Origin: Flaccisagitta enflata
Lineage: Eukaryota > Chaetognatha > Sagittoidea > Aphragmophora
Assembly (NCBI GenBank): GCA_965153355.1
Contig: OZ231127.1
Span: 22,444,001-22,508,000, forward strand
Reading direction: 5' to 3'
DNA: 64,000 bases
The notes under the pieces: model-generated
Database searches by the model: none
What the model saw: only the letters and a program-made list of their open reading frames with translations
Told to the model about the DNA's origin: nothing
Position numbers and translations under genes: made by a program
In this document: positions 1 through 11,829 of the stretch, in pieces
How the letters are laid out: each line of letters opens with the position of its first letter
Numbering within the stretch: the stretch's first letter is position 1

Positions 1-87
1 TATAAGGTTGATGATGGGGTATGGCAGCTCTGTGGAGTGAAAATTCTCTTGAATATACTAAATCAAATTCGCTAAATTTAAACAACT

Positions 88-222
88 GGTGGAGTTGGTG
101 TAATGGTTAACTCACTTAACTTTAGATCTAGTAGGATCAGTTTATTTAAAATTTCCAGGTTCGAATCCCAAGCTGGTTTTGCAATTTCAGCAAATAATTG
201 AAGCTGAAATTCTGCAAAAAAA
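88..222 (+). repeat. tRNA-derived SINE-like element
   Basis: An A-box-like segment (TTGGTGTAATGG, 95-106) and a B-box (GGTTCGAATCC, 158-168) are spaced as in a tRNA-derived pol III promoter. No tRNA cloverleaf or acceptor stem forms, so this is not a functional tRNA gene. It is followed by a short inverted repeat (GCAATTTCAGC ... GCTGAAATTCTGC, 180-221). Confidence 0.5.
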
Positions 223-440
223 GCGAGTGATCCTATAGTTTTACATTAAAAGTTTTTTTCCTAAGGTAAGCTGTAGGGGGATGCCATACCCAATCGTCAA
301 CCCTTTAGGATTTATACATTACACCTACAAAAAATCAGTCCCCATACTGCACTGATACTCAGGTTATGAGCTCCCCCGTATTTCCAAGTCTAGACGACAT
401 TTACTGTACCACCTTTGAAATAAGATAGTGAAGTCAGTGG

Positions 441-657
441 ACAACAAGTGACGCGGGGTCACAATATCGTTGCGGACGGGTGGGCAGTCACACCCAACGC
501 CCCACTCAACCCCCCTTCCAACACCGACGCATGTGTATACACAAAAAGCTTCTAAAAGTAAAACGCTCGTTTTCCCACGAACGCAAACACACACACACAC
601 ACACACACACAGACACACACACACACACACACACACGAACGCACACGCACAAACACA

Positions 658-708
<51 letters not shown>

Positions 709-713
709 TTACA
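441..713 (+). mobile_element. HINE-like element, truncated, (CA)n core
   Basis: It begins with the family start CAAGTGACGCGGGGTCAC, followed by GTTGCGGACGGGTGGGCAG, the same 5' end as the copy at 17190. It runs into a (CA)n array at 587-708. The expected 3' hairpin is not seen, so the copy is truncated or its end was replaced by the microsatellite. Confidence 0.5.
587..708. repeat. (CA)n microsatellite
   Basis: Imperfect CA dinucleotide array with a few CG and AA interruptions. The open reading frames across it are repeat artefacts. Confidence 0.95.
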
Positions 714-1433
714 GAAAGAAAAAATACATATGACTGTTATAAGCATGCGCATGTTTTGGTATACACACACAAATACAAGGAAAAAAACTAGGACATCAGC
801 TCTCATATCCATCTGGTACTATTTACAACCATTTCCAGTAATCTCAAAGTTTCCCAAATGATTAGCCAGTTATTGTTAGATCAAATGGGGGTTGTGTACA
901 TGTTCATCCATACCGATTTGTCCGCTAACTAATATAGTAACTTAATCTTGGCCTGCTTTTCTTCCAAGGTTAAAATTAAAAGAAACCGTTCGCATTTCCC
1001 AATTTGGTATATCGTGACTCTCGTCTCACTCTTGTCCCTTCCTGACGACGAAAAAAAAGATTTGTTTTGTGCCTCTTATGTTCATTCTTGTTAGCCAAGT
1101 CTAATCTGCCTGTAGGCTGTACTATGTAAAGTTTTCCACCTATACATGCTGAGTGCCGTATTTGTCGTGTGTTTTGTAGTTGGACTGTCAAAAGCATTGT
1201 ATCAAATCCATTCAACTCTATTCTGTCTCAGTTGTATTGTTGTTTTTAAAACACATCAGCCGTGTTTATTTGAAGCGCTTTTTTTTGCGACCAAGATGCG
1301 TACGTGCTGGGTGTTGGGAACCGTAGGATATACATTCGCTCACCGTCGTCAAATGAGTCTTATATATCTAGGCGATTCATTGTCCGTACCTAAGTTTCGG
1401 TCGAACCACAACAATGAAAATATTGGCAGCTCA
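714..1433. other. No recognised feature
   Basis: AT-rich unique-looking DNA. A 130-codon frame at 1146-1538 has no domain, no coding bias and runs into a transposon end, so no gene is called. Confidence 0.5.
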
Positions 1434-1441
1434 CTAGTCAT

Positions 1442-3689
1442 CAGACTGGGCTGTAGGACCCTCATGAAGGCAGATCAGCTACCAACAGCAGGTACTGGCT
1501 TCATTCATCATAACAACAAGATCTGCCAAGTTTCATGACCATAGGATCGATTTTACTCATGGCCGCCACCCCCCCTAAAATGCCAGCATGAGGGTTGTTG
1601 TGGTAAAAATTCCAACTTTGGGTCACTTTGGCCTCAAAATTAGGCCCCTTCAAATCTTAATTCTGACCTAAAATCCATGAGATTATAAAACTAGAGCTCA
1701 AGAGCTAACTAGTGGTGCAATCCGCATGTTTTTATCTTAATTTGTTGAAATTTGAGAGCATTTCAAAGATGAAAGGGTATGAGGGTCAAATTGCATCCTA
1801 TTTTCAGTTGCAATTTTGACATTTTTCATAGATTTGAATATATTTTGGCTTTGGATGGACCAATCTGCATGAAATTGGTGATCAAATTGAAGAGTTTTTG
1901 CTGCTGTAGCTGATGGTAAAAAAATTTTTGATCGATTTTGCCCACAATTTTTTTTATTGACTGTAGAAGCAGGTGTAAAAAAGTCGATTTTCTTGAAAAT
2001 TGAGCAAGTTTGGACAAAAAATTAGACCACTTCCATTTTTAAAAAAGACTTAAAATCCATGAGCAAAATAAAGAGCTGCTCAAGAGCTAACTAGTGGTAC
2101 AATCAGCTTGACAATATGTTTTTGCATCTAGATTTTACAGAACTTTAAAGATCATAGGGTATGTCAAAATGACCATTTATGGTCACTTTGGCCATTTTGA
2201 CCTCAATTTGGGTTCACTTTGCCGCAGAAATTGATAGAAATCTGTGAGATAATAAAACTAGAGCTCAAGAGCTACCCAGTGGTGCAATCGGCATGTTGCT
2301 ATCATTTTTCGTTTAAGTTTGAGAGCATTTCAAAGATGGAAGGGTATGAGGGTTATTTTACCGGATAAACTTGGGGGTTAAATTTGACAATTTTTACATT
2401 TTTTAATATATATCTCGGCTTTGGATGGACAAATATGGATAAAATTGGTGTCCAAATTGAAGATTTTTTGATGCTCTAACTGATTCTGGTAAAATCTTTG
2501 ATCGATATGACCCTCAAAATGTTTTGAAGACTGTAGAAGCCGAATTTGTTGTCCAAAATTGCCCAATTAAAAAAAAACACTTTCTGCATCTGCTTCCATG
2601 GTCCTTAAAAAAAATTTGGGGGCAAATCGATCAAAAAATCTTTTACCATCTGCTAGAGCAGCAAAAACTCTTCAGTTTGATCACCAATTTCATGCAGATT
2701 GGTTCATCCAAAGCCGAGAAATATTGAAATTAGTGAATAGTGTCATAATCGCCATTGAAATTTAAGCTGCAATTTGACCTTCCTACCCTTTCATCTTTGA
2801 TATGCTCTAAAATCTTAACAAATTAAGATAAAAAATGCAGATTGCACCACTGGTTAGCTCTTGAGCTCTAGTTTTATAATCTCACAGATTTTTCTATCGA
2901 TTTTTACAGCAAAGTGACCCAATATTGAGGCCAAAATGGCCAAAGTGACCATAAATGGTCATTTTGACATACCCTTTGATCTTTAGAGTTCTGTAAAATC
3001 TAAATGCAAAAACTTAATGAGATGCCGATTGCACCACTAGTTAGCTCTTCAGCAGCTCTTTATTTTGCTCATGGATTTTAAGTCTTTTTTAAAGATGGAA
3101 GTAGTCTTATTTTTTGTCCAAAATTGCTCAATTTTCAAGAAAATCGATTTTTTTACACCTGCTTCTATAGTCATTAAAAAGAATTGAGGGCAAAATCGAT
3201 CAAAAATTTTTTTACCATCAGCTAGAGCAGCAAAAACTCTTCAATTTGATCACCAATTTCATGCAGATTGGTCCATCCAAAGCCAAAATATGTTCAAATC
3301 TGTGAAAAATGTCAAAATTGCCACTGAAAATAGGATGCAATTTTATCCTCATACCCTTTTATCTTTGAAATGCTCTCAAATTTCAACAAATTAAGATAAA
3401 AACATGCGGATTGCACCTCTAGTTAGCTCTTGAGCTCTAGTTTTATAATCTCATGGATTTTAGGTCAAAATATGAATTTGAAGGGGCCTAATTTTGAGAC
3501 CAAAGTGACCCAAAGTTGGAATTTTCACCACAACAGCCCTCATGCTGGGATTTTAGGGGGGGTGGCGGCCATGAGTAAAATCGATCATATGGTCATAAAA
3601 CTTGACAAATCTTGTTGTTATTATGAATGAAGCCAGTCCCTGCTGTTGGTAGCCGATCTGCCTTCATAAGGGTCCTACGGCCCAGTCTG
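1442..3689. mobile_element. 2.2-kb foldback element with hAT-like ends
   Basis: The left half is an imperfect reverse complement of the right half, with the centre near 2566. The ends are CAGACTGGGC and GCCCAGTCTG. They are flanked by an exact 8-bp direct repeat CTAGTCAT at 1434-1441 and 3690-3697. CAG-type ends with an 8-bp duplication are typical of hAT transposons. Internal motifs such as GAGCTCAAGAGCTAACTAGT recur several times per arm. No transposase frame is present, so the copy is non-autonomous. Confidence 0.85.
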
Positions 3690-3849
3690 CTAGTCATCGC
3701 CCTGCTTTTTTTTTCACAAGGGTGATTTTTTAAAAAGAAAGCTTTTCCATACTATATACTTGGTTAGTTTTATACTGCTAATGTTGTATTCTTAGTTGCT
3801 AGGAAGTGCGTCAGTCTGACTACCGGGTCATTGAATAGTCTGCATGCGA

Positions 3850-4245
3850 CTGTATAAACTCCTATGTCTGTCAATCAGTCGGCTGGTCGGTCTGTCTGTT
3901 GGTCTATAACCCTTCTATGTCCTGAAATCACCCTTATCCAGTCAAAAATCAGTCTTTATAGCTCAGGCCCGAAATCGTCCCTTTCTAACCTAAAATCAGC
4001 CTTCTCTCAGCTGTTCTGCCCTGCTCTCACCCCACTAAATCACCAAAGAAATTAAGCAGCGTCAGGTACCCTGACCATATGATACATTACTGCCCCTGCC
4101 CACCCACATGCAAATAAAAAAGCTCTGCATCCGGCCTTGTTTGTATATGAACCACAGCGTGACAGCACTGCACCCCCGGCACAGCACCCGTGCACTACCA
4201 GCACGCAACTCGCCTTTCCGGCGGTCAAAAGCAAAATTTTGTTAA
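3850..4245. repeat. Degenerate element fragments
   Basis: Contains CTGCCCTGCTCTCACCCC and a GGTACCCTGACCAT segment like the end of the GGTACCCGATGCCCTGC family, then CCTGCCCACCCACATGC and CCGGCCTTGTTTG (about 4093-4143) like the 5' end of the GGCCTTGTT HINE family. Both copies are too decayed to bound. Confidence 0.4.
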
Positions 4246-4461
4246 GTGGTATTATTGCTGACGTTTTTGCTACTGTGTAAATTTTCCCCCACTCAATTGA
4301 CTTGCTTTTATTGGTATTCAAGTTTGAGCGAGAGAAAAGTGTCATGCAAAATGTGTTTCATGATGTCGAAATTTTACGATAATTGTTACTTGGTGCTCCC
4401 TACTCATTCTGTCAAACAAATCTGCCTCTCAGCATCTTTCATACTGCCTGCCTGTTTCCCT

Positions 4462-4471
<10 letters not shown>

Positions 4472-4503
<32 letters not shown>
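4472..4503. repeat. (CT)n microsatellite
   Basis: Short pure CT array following CTGCCTGCCTGTTTCCC, which resembles the flank of the CT/GT arrays in the microsatellite-bearing elements at 24.8 kb. Confidence 0.9.
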
Positions 4504-4506
<3 letters not shown>

Positions 4507-4765
4507 ACTTATTTCAAAACAAATCATATCAAAGATTTTACTCCTCTGTGCAATTGTGATATTAATTTCTTCTTCAAGCCTCCATCTTCCTGTATTTTAG
4601 CAGGCCGTTGATGACACGACATGACATGACATGACAGCCGATCGTTAAGATCAACGAAATTAAACGTAGAGTTTGCATCAAAATCAAGGCAACGGAACTG
4701 AAACACAATATCAAAGCGTTGTGAAATATTTCATACATAGTGGACAATACAGTAAATACATTAAA

Positions 4766-5993
4766 CCAGTAATGGCGGCTGTCGCCGTGAGGAAAAAAGT
4801 CGTAAACATTGATCATTTTTCATCAAGCTTTTGTCCTCAGTCGCTGCAAATTTTTTTACTTGTTAGATCAAATCAAAAGCAGTTGTATGTATTGATTGCA
4901 CTGAAGATCAGAGAAAAGTAGAACTGAGCCAAATGAGCTAGATGAGCTTAAATACTCAAAATCATTCAACCGGATAACCAGCTATGCTCACTGACATGCT
5001 TTCTGGTATTTGCTTGCTCAATTGAAACATTTATTTATTCATCCTATTTAAAATCAGAAAAAAAGACTTAGCTAAATAAGCTAAATGAGCTAGAAAACAC
5101 CCTCACAAATAAGCAGCTCTGCTCACTGACATACTTTCTTATATCTGCTTGCTTAAACATGTATCAAAATATTTATTCGTTTATTGCATTTGAAATATAA
5201 AAAAAACCTGAGCTGAATAAGCTAGAAAGCTGAAAAACATCCTCAAAGATGAGCAGCTATGCTCATAAACATGTTTTCTTGTATTTGCATGCTCCAACAA
5301 ACATAAATACACTCCTTTATTGATCCTAATTAAATCATAAAAAATTGAAAAAAAAATCAATTTGAATTTTTCGTAAATAAATCTTTATTAAATTTCTTAC
5401 CCAAAAATATTCATTGTAGAGCATTCTGCTTGGTGCAAATGAAAGAAAATTATCAAATTTACTTACCCTTTCAATTTTGTTTGAGGGACCAATCAGCCAG
5501 ATGAGTTCCCCAACTTTCCCATAAGAAAATGAATAGTCATAAAAGTGATGGTCAGCACCTGTGCCCTGCTTGCAGGGGCAGTGGCTGAAGTTGAGGAGGC
5601 ATGCCCCAGGTCATGCTTCTGCCACATGTTTTCCTTCTCCTTCTCCTCCGCACCCCTCTCCCCCAGCCTCCAGGCCCATATCTCAGCCTCGAGGCCTATA
5701 TCCAGCTTGGAGGCCCAAATCCCAGTCTTAAGGCCCAAATCCCTTGAGGCTGGAATTTGGGCCTTGAGGTTGGGATTTGGGCCTCAAGACTGGGATTTGG
5801 GCCTCGAAGCTGGGATATGGGCCTTGAGGCTGAGATATGGGCCTCGAGGCTGGGGAGTGGGGGGGAGAAGAAGGAGAAGAAGGAGAGGAGAATATTCCCA
5901 TATGTGAAAGCATAGGTCATTGACTTGGCCGCTTGCCCAAAACCATGTTTTTCTCGATTGTGTCAAAAAGTCGAAGACTGACTTAGTCTTTTT
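4766..5993 (-). mobile_element. GAGCTAAATGAGCT-family element, interrupted
   Basis: Begins ACCAGTAATGGCGGCTGTCGCC then GGAAAAAAGTCG, and its far end has AAAAAGTCGAAGACTGACTT. The core holds tandem units with GAGCTAGATGAGCT, ACCAGCTATGCTCACTGACA and TTGCATGCTC. Two more copies lie at 10252 and 23910. A second element (5541-5943) interrupts it, and its tail abuts the HINE at 5994. Confidence 0.75.
5541..5943 (+). mobile_element. Helitron-like element, 20-bp tandem core
   Basis: The start has GGTCAGCACCTGTGCCCTGC. The core is a tandem array of about 20-bp units (GAGGCTGGGATTTGGGCCTC and inversions). The end has CATAGGTCATTGACTTGGCC then GCTTGCCCAAAA. Subterminal segments are inverted copies of each other. 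It lies inside the element at 4766-5993. Confidence 0.7.
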
Positions 5994-6557
5994 AGTTGCG
6001 TGCACGCGACTCTACACCTTGCCATGTCGGTTGGTAGGTCGGTCAGTCGGTCGGTCCGTAATATTTTTAAAATTATGACTTTTTAAGGTAATTAAGGTAC
6101 TCTAGGGTATTTCAGAGTACTTTAGGGTACTTTAGGGTACTTTAGGGTACTTAAGTTTTTCTAGGTATCTATAGTGCTTTCACGCTCAAGGAAAAAACAT
6201 GATAATCATGTTTTTCCAATGAATAAAACCTTATTATCAGGATTTCTTCCTTGAGCGTGAAAGCACTGTTAAGGTACTTTAGGGTACTTTCAGATATTTT
6301 CAGGTACTTCTAGGTATTTTTGAGTATTTTTGGGTAATTCTGGGTATTTTTGCGTATGTTTGGGTATTTTTGAGTATTTTTGGGTATTTTTGGGTATTTT
6401 TGGGTGTTTTTGGGTGTTTTTGGGTATTGTATTGTCCCAATACTGTATCGATATTGTATCGACATTGTATCAATACATATCGCGTGGCCTTGGGGGGGAG
6501 GAGTTTTTTTGTTTGTCATTTCCAGACGCACGCGACTGTTGCCCTCTTGGGCTTGTT
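5994..6557 (-). mobile_element. HINE-like element with GGGTATTTTT core
   Basis: Read on +, it opens with the hairpin AGTTGCGTGCACGCGACT, then GTCGGTTGGTCGG-type tandem repeats, and a core of roughly 10-bp units (GGGTACTTTA, GGGTATTTTT). The opposite end has ACGCACGCGACT, which pairs with the hairpin arm. A small MITE (6173-6267) is inserted in the core. Confidence 0.65.
6173..6267. mobile_element. MITE with 25-bp terminal inverted repeats
   Basis: AGTGCTTTCACGCTCAAGGA at the left is matched by its reverse complement at the right end. Inserted within the tandem GGGTACTTTA core of the surrounding HINE. Confidence 0.85.
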
Positions 6558-7370
6558 TCCCGATCATCCCACCGGTGTTAAACAACACGTTGGTGAATGT
6601 AAATAACAACTGCTTATTGAACCAGAAACGCGGGGTTACAATATCTTCGCGGTCAGGGGGTCAGGGCGTACAACCCCTTTACACCTAGCCCCCTACACAC
6701 ACAATCGAAACATCACCATCTTATATGCATGTATTTACCTTTTTTTTGTTGGCTCATGGAATTTTTTAATCTATGATATAGATTCTATATCAAATTGAAT
6801 TTAGAGGTGATGTCAAGGTAAATAATTATATGCAAAGTATATCTAGTGTAAACGATGAAACAATACATTTTATCAAGAACATGAATCTATAGCTCATGAT
6901 TTATGGCAATTTTATTTTGACAATTCTTGTCGAATACTGTGTCTTAGCAATTGGCTGTCACTACAATAACCAGTTGTTGCATTTGAGAGAGTTCTATCCG
7001 GTCGTTTCCATGGCATTCTGCGCCTAGATGTTATTTGTTCATCGCCAATGGGTTAGATCAAATTCAACCGCAAGATATACGTACATAAATCGTGTCGGTC
7101 CATTGTCAGTGAGAAGAAATCAATGATTTTCGATAACGGCCACTTTATTCCGTGCTAAAATTGAAACAGCTTTTTCGACTCCTTTTAATCTAATCAAATT
7201 GATGAGCATTCGCAAATTGATTCCTGTTGTTATAAACAGATATTCTATCTCTGTACTGTGATTTTTTTTTTTAAGTCAAGAGGCTGTACCCGTTGGTCCG
7301 TCCGTTGCATTGGATGAACGTTCCATCAGATGAAGTGTTGCTGCTCATCCCACTCAACAGAATCGTTTTT
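6558..7370. other. No gene; one decayed HINE end
   Basis: CGCGGGGTTACAATATCTTCG near 6630 is a decayed copy of the CGCGGGGTCACAATATCG HINE 5' end. The rest is AT-rich DNA with no open frame or repeat that I recognise. Confidence 0.4.
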
Positions 7371-7528
7371 AGTTGCGGACACGCAACTCTATAAGAGGCT
7401 TTGTCCGTCCGTCCGTCGGTCGGTCGGTCGGTTGGTCCGTGGTGATCGAGTTGAAAAGTGGGAACACGCGCATTTCCGCCCCTGCCCACCCGTCCGCGAC
7501 TGGTATTGGCCGTGTATCCGGCCTTGTT
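7371..7528 (-). mobile_element. Short HINE-like element, GTTGCG subfamily
   Basis: On + it reads hairpin AGTTGCGGACACGCAACT, CTATAAGAGGCTTTGTCC, GTCGGTCGG tandem repeats, then CGCCCCTGCCCACCCGTCCG and CGACTGGTATTGG...CCGGCCTTGTT. Read on the minus strand, the CCGCAACT/CCGCGACT-type subterminal segment is 5' and the hairpin is 3'. Confidence 0.8.
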
Positions 7529-8669
7529 AGTTTTACCACCCCTGTCATGGCAGCTGTGAAAAACTCAGATGGCGGAATGATGCACGTAGTAGCTAGCCCT
7601 CCTTGCTCGTAAATACAAGCAAAATGCAATCAGGTACAGTGGTACACCCCAAAAAAGAACAGGCACACCCCAATAAAGAAAAATGAAATGACCTTCAAAT
7701 TGTTACCACTCGAGTTTGAATGGTCGCACCCTTCTGAGATTTGGAACTTCCTAGAAATTAGTATTACTAGAGGCACCACTTGTTCAAATTTCATCTCAAT
7801 CGGACCATTTTTATGCGAGTTACACCTGTTCTAACAACGAACATATGGCCGCTTAAATATTTATGAGGTGTTGATTATTGACACAAGATTTATTAGTACT
7901 TTCATTAGAGCTTATCTCGATTTTTTCTCAACACATTCCTTAGGGAGAAACTGTCATCAATTCTTTGCAGTGACAATAACAGGGAAGTAATTAGAAATAA
8001 AGATTATTGGACTACTGCCTCATCGGCACCTGATCTAACAGCATTTCGGAATTTGCAGCTAATTATTGAAAATTTCATATATGTTCACGGACTAACGACC
8101 CGTTGACATTCTAAGCACAGAAAAAAAAGATCATATTTCGCTTAAAAGATTGACTACGGAGACATTTTTTAAAAATTTTCCTGTATTTTCTATTACAAGA
8201 ATTTCAACAGCAAAAAAAAAAAAAAAAAAAAAAAGGCTAAGCAAGATGTCAACAAAAATTCAGACTTTTTTGCCTTTTTTTTTTAAGTGAATTGCAAATT
8301 TAAAGGTACTTTCAACTTCATCGCAAGCACCGATGACTACTGCAAAAAAATTTTGCAGAAAAAAAGTGATATAAAACTATACTTAACGTTACCAAATTTC
8401 ATAAAAATTGAGCTGAATCAAGAGTATGTTATGAACGTATTTGAGTATAAGAATCATTGAACACAGTTCGTTCGTTGCAAAAAAAAAAAAAAAAACAAAA
8501 AAAAAAAAAACATAGTTCTAGTTAGAAAAAAAAGAAAAATGGTGAGAAAGAAAAAAAAAGAGTAAGTAAGAAAGATAGAAAGAAAGAAAAAAAAGAAACA
8601 AAGAACGAAAGAAAGAAAAAGGAAAAAGATAAAGAAAGGAAAAAGAAAGAAAGAAAGAAAACAAAAGAA
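7529..8669. other. No gene; poly(A) and purine-rich tracts
   Basis: AT-rich DNA with a poly(A) run at 8211-8235 and an imperfect GAAA-rich tract at 8478-8660 running into the next element. No coding signal found. Confidence 0.5.
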
Positions 8670-8922
8670 ATTTGGACCCCAAGGCTGAGATTTGGGCCTC
8701 AAGGCTGGGATGTGAGCCTCAAGGATGAGTTTTGGGTTTCAAGGCTGGGATTTAGGCCTCCAGGTTAGGATTTTGCCCTTGAGGCTAGGATTTGGGTCCG
8801 GGACTGGGATCTGGGCCACAAGACTAGGAGGGGGGGGGGTACGGACAGACGTAGAAGGAGAAAATTCCCCATATGTGTGAAAGCATAGATCATCGACCCC
8901 TCCGGGGCCGCTGCCCAAAAGG
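8670..8922 (+). mobile_element. Helitron-like element, 5'-truncated
   Basis: Tandem AAGGCTGGGATTTGGGCCTC units, then CCCCATATGTGTGAAAGCAT and the 3' hairpin CCCCTCCGGGGCC followed by GCTGCCCAAAA. Same family as 5541-5943, 52286-52650 and 61328-61705. The 5' part is missing. Confidence 0.65.
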
Positions 8923-9468
8923 AAGTTTTTTAATCTGATGAAAATCGTTGGGAAATACATTTTCATATGATAAGTTGAAGTAAAGATGCTCTTGCAGCCA
9001 CAGTTTTTGGAATTTTTGGAGTTTTTGTTCATCAAAGTCGAAGCGTTTTTATAGTTATAGAAATATGAAAAGATGAAAAGATAACACCTAAATTTGTATC
9101 GAAATCGGTCAATATTTACTACCATCTTTGGTAATTTGAAAATCTCTGTCAAAATTTTTTTGCCATTGTGAGTAGTAAAATTGAAACAATTGAAATAATT
9201 GAAATCACGTTTATTTTCATGATAGATGGTGTTTTGCGTTGCACTGTATTTCTCCATCATGAGAATAAACGTGTTTTCCAATTTGAAATCAAGGGTACTT
9301 TTCAAGTCCGATGTCAGTAGATGACAATGATGTACAGATTGAGTCTCTCTAGAGACAATCTGTATTATGTTATGAAAGTATTTGTGGCAACATAAGTGTA
9401 CCACTAATGATGAAAAAGCAGGGTGAAACAAAAATTTTACCTTAAAAAAATCCTGGTCATAAAACTAT

Positions 9469-9716
9469 TACCATATTCCTCTAATTAGCGCCCGGGGCGC
9501 TTGCAAAATTGAAAAACAAAGAAAAATGAAAAAGCTTGGGTATCAGAAGTGATTCAATCAGTAAAATGTTATCTTCAAATAAGAAATTTTGCAAAGGTAT
9601 ATGAAAATGCAGTATAAAACTGCATTCTTGTACCTATTGAACAAAATAAAAAGCATTTTGAAGACTAAGGTTTCTTTTCAAAAGAGGGGAGGCGCTAATT
9701 AGAGGAAATACGGTAT
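9469..9716. mobile_element. MITE, TACCGTATT...AATTAGCGCC ends
   Basis: TACCATATTCCTCTAATTAG at the left and CTAATTAGAGGAAATACGGTA at the right form terminal inverted repeats; CGCCCGGGGCGC lies near the left end. A second copy is at 44516-44855. Confidence 0.8.
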
Positions 9717-9734
9717 GACCATTTGAGCAAGTTG

Positions 9735-9822
9735 AGGGGTTTTCTCATTGGGAAAATTACAGGTATTACATAGGGAATATCGCGAAAATATCTAGATAAT
9801 ACGCCCAATGCGAAAACCCCTT
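9735..9822. mobile_element. Short palindromic MITE, GGGGTTTTCGCATTGGG ends
   Basis: AGGGGTTTTCTCATTGGG and CCCAATGCGAAAACCCCT are inverted ends around ATTACATAGGGAATAT. A second copy with the same core is at 38202-38291. Confidence 0.85.
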
Positions 9823-10251
9823 TTGTCGATAATCATTGTGATTTGAAAATGGAGCTGTAAAAGATTTATGATGATATTTCTACTCTAAAAATTTGTAAAT
9901 TCTTGATACATCATGTCATGCAAAAATAAGATAGGAGTGGGTTGTATTCCTTGAGGAATCTAGTTCATTCCCACTTCCTTGACATCAAATCCACGTGTTT
10001 TTTTTTTCACACCCCCTTAGATTATTCTCGTTCGTTTTTTAGCCGGATACTCCTCTAGATATCTCAGGTGGATCTTGTTTTTTAAGCAAACTTTTCAACA
10101 TCACACGGAATTACTTTTTTTCACGCATATCAATGAAAAACAAACTTTTCAACATCACACGGAATTACTATTACTATGCATATCAATAGACAAGGCCAAC
10201 TCACTGGCCAAGAGATGTCCAATGGATGCGTTCTCTTTCGGTACAAGTTAT
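9823..10251. other. No gene; short direct duplication
   Basis: CAAACTTTTCAACATCACAC followed by GGAATTACT occurs twice, about 50 bases apart (about 10087 and 10141). Nothing else recognised. Confidence 0.45.
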
Positions 10252-11031
10252 TGCGGCTATCGCCGTGAGGAAAAAAGTCATAAGCATTTTACTTTTACTT
10301 TTTACCAAGCTTTTGTCTTCAGTCACTGCATTTTTTTTCTTGTTAGATCATATAAAGAGCAATTGTATGTATTGATTGCACTGAAAATCAGAGAAAAATA
10401 GGAGCGAGCCAAATGAGCTAAATGAGCTAAATGAGCTAAAATAAAAAAAAATCACTAAACTAGACAACCAGCTATGCTCACTGACATGCTTTCTTATATT
10501 TGCATGCTCACATCATAACATTTATTTATCTATCCCATCTAAAATAAGAAAAAAAAAGATTGAGCTACATGAGCTAAATAAGCTAGAATACTTAGAAACA
10601 CCCTCGCGAATGAGCAGTTATGCTCATTGACATGTTTTGTTGTATTTACTTGCTAAGATATATATCAAAATATCTATTCATCTATTGCATTTGTAATCAG
10701 AAAAAACTGAGCATATTTTCTTGTATTTGCATGCCCAAATAATCATAGATACACTCCTTCACTGATCCTACATAAAATCATAAAAAATCGAAAAAAATTC
10801 CATTTGAATTTTTCGTAAAAAAATCTTTGAAAATACTTAACTAAAAAAATATTTGTTGTAGACCATTCTGCTTGGCGCCAAATGAAAGAGAATTTTCAAA
10901 TTTACTTCCCTATTGATTTCATTAGAGGCTACATTCAGCCAGATAAGTCTTACAACTTCCTAATAAGAAAATAAAAACCATGTTTCTCTCAAATATGTCC
11001 AAAAATCGAAGACTGACTTCGACTTTTTTCC
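10252..11031 (-). mobile_element. GAGCTAAATGAGCT-family element
   Basis: Complete copy: GCGGCTATCGCC and GGAAAAAAGTC at the left, CGAAGACTGACTTCGACTTTTTTCC at the right, so GGAAAAAAGTCG and CGACTTTTTTCC are subterminal inverted repeats. The core holds several diverged tandem units with GAGCTAAATGAGCTA and AGCTATGCTCACTGACATG. Confidence 0.75.
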
Positions 11032-11078
11032 CGATAAGAGATCACTGATGAGAGGAGAAGAAATCAATAGAGAACTTT

Positions 11079-11398
11079 AACAAGCCCGACCGGGCAAAGA
11101 TGCGTCCGGACTGTGTTTCTGCGTGAATTGATCATGTGACATATATTGAGAGACAGATGGACGAACAAACGGGTGAATCGACTGAGTAGTAGAGGAGGCT
11201 CTCAAAACATGTTGGTTGATCATTTGTTTCAGTGTAGAATCTCACCGTGGCCAAAAACAGCCGAGAAACGCGTTTTTGCACAGGCGTAACGGACGGACGG
11301 ACCGACCGACGGACCGACCGACGGACCGACGGACGGACGGACGGACGGACGGACGGACGGACAGACCCTCTTATAGAGATGCGAGGACGCATCTAAAA
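11079..11398 (+). mobile_element. HINE-like element, GATGCGTCC subfamily
   Basis: Starts AACAAGCCCGACCGGGC, then the subterminal segment GATGCGTCC, a CGGACGGACGGACC tandem core, CCCTCTTATAGAG and the terminal hairpin AGATGCGAGGACGCATCT. GGACGCATC is the exact complement of the 5' GATGCGTCC. Confidence 0.85.
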
Positions 11399-11829
11399 AT
11401 TGCGTAAAGAATTTTACCCACTACCTACCACGTATACAGCCTAGCCTCCCATACGAGGCCGCATCTCATCTCGGTGAAAAGACCGATGGACCAATAAAAA
11501 AAACCATAAAAAAAAAAAAAAGACTCGCAACCATATTGAACATTGACACAGACTTTGTAAGAATCATTTAAAATGACGTATTTAATTGTTACGATTGAGT
11601 TTCCTATTTTTAGTTGCGGACAGGCAACTCTATAAAACACTTTGTCCGTCGGTCCGTCGGTCCGTCGGTCCATCAGCATGACTTGAAAAGTGGGAAAACA
11701 AGTGGCATTCACCATAATGTGTTCCACGAAAACTTGATTGGGCAATGGGCATGAAAAAGAAAGGCAATGATTTATAAAAAAACTTGCTAATATTTATAAT
11801 CGGATAAATCTGGGTTGTGCATAATGGCC

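Noticed and set aside
95-168. tRNA gene
   Set aside because: A- and B-box-like motifs are present, but no cloverleaf, anticodon stem or acceptor stem pairs. Called a tRNA-derived repeat instead.
1146-1538. 130-codon plus-strand frame
   Set aside because: No signal peptide or domain pattern, and its last third lies inside the foldback end.
8739-9431. 230-codon minus-strand frame
   Set aside because: It starts in unique AT-rich DNA and ends in a Helitron-like tandem repeat. Composition is AT-driven and no domain is visible.
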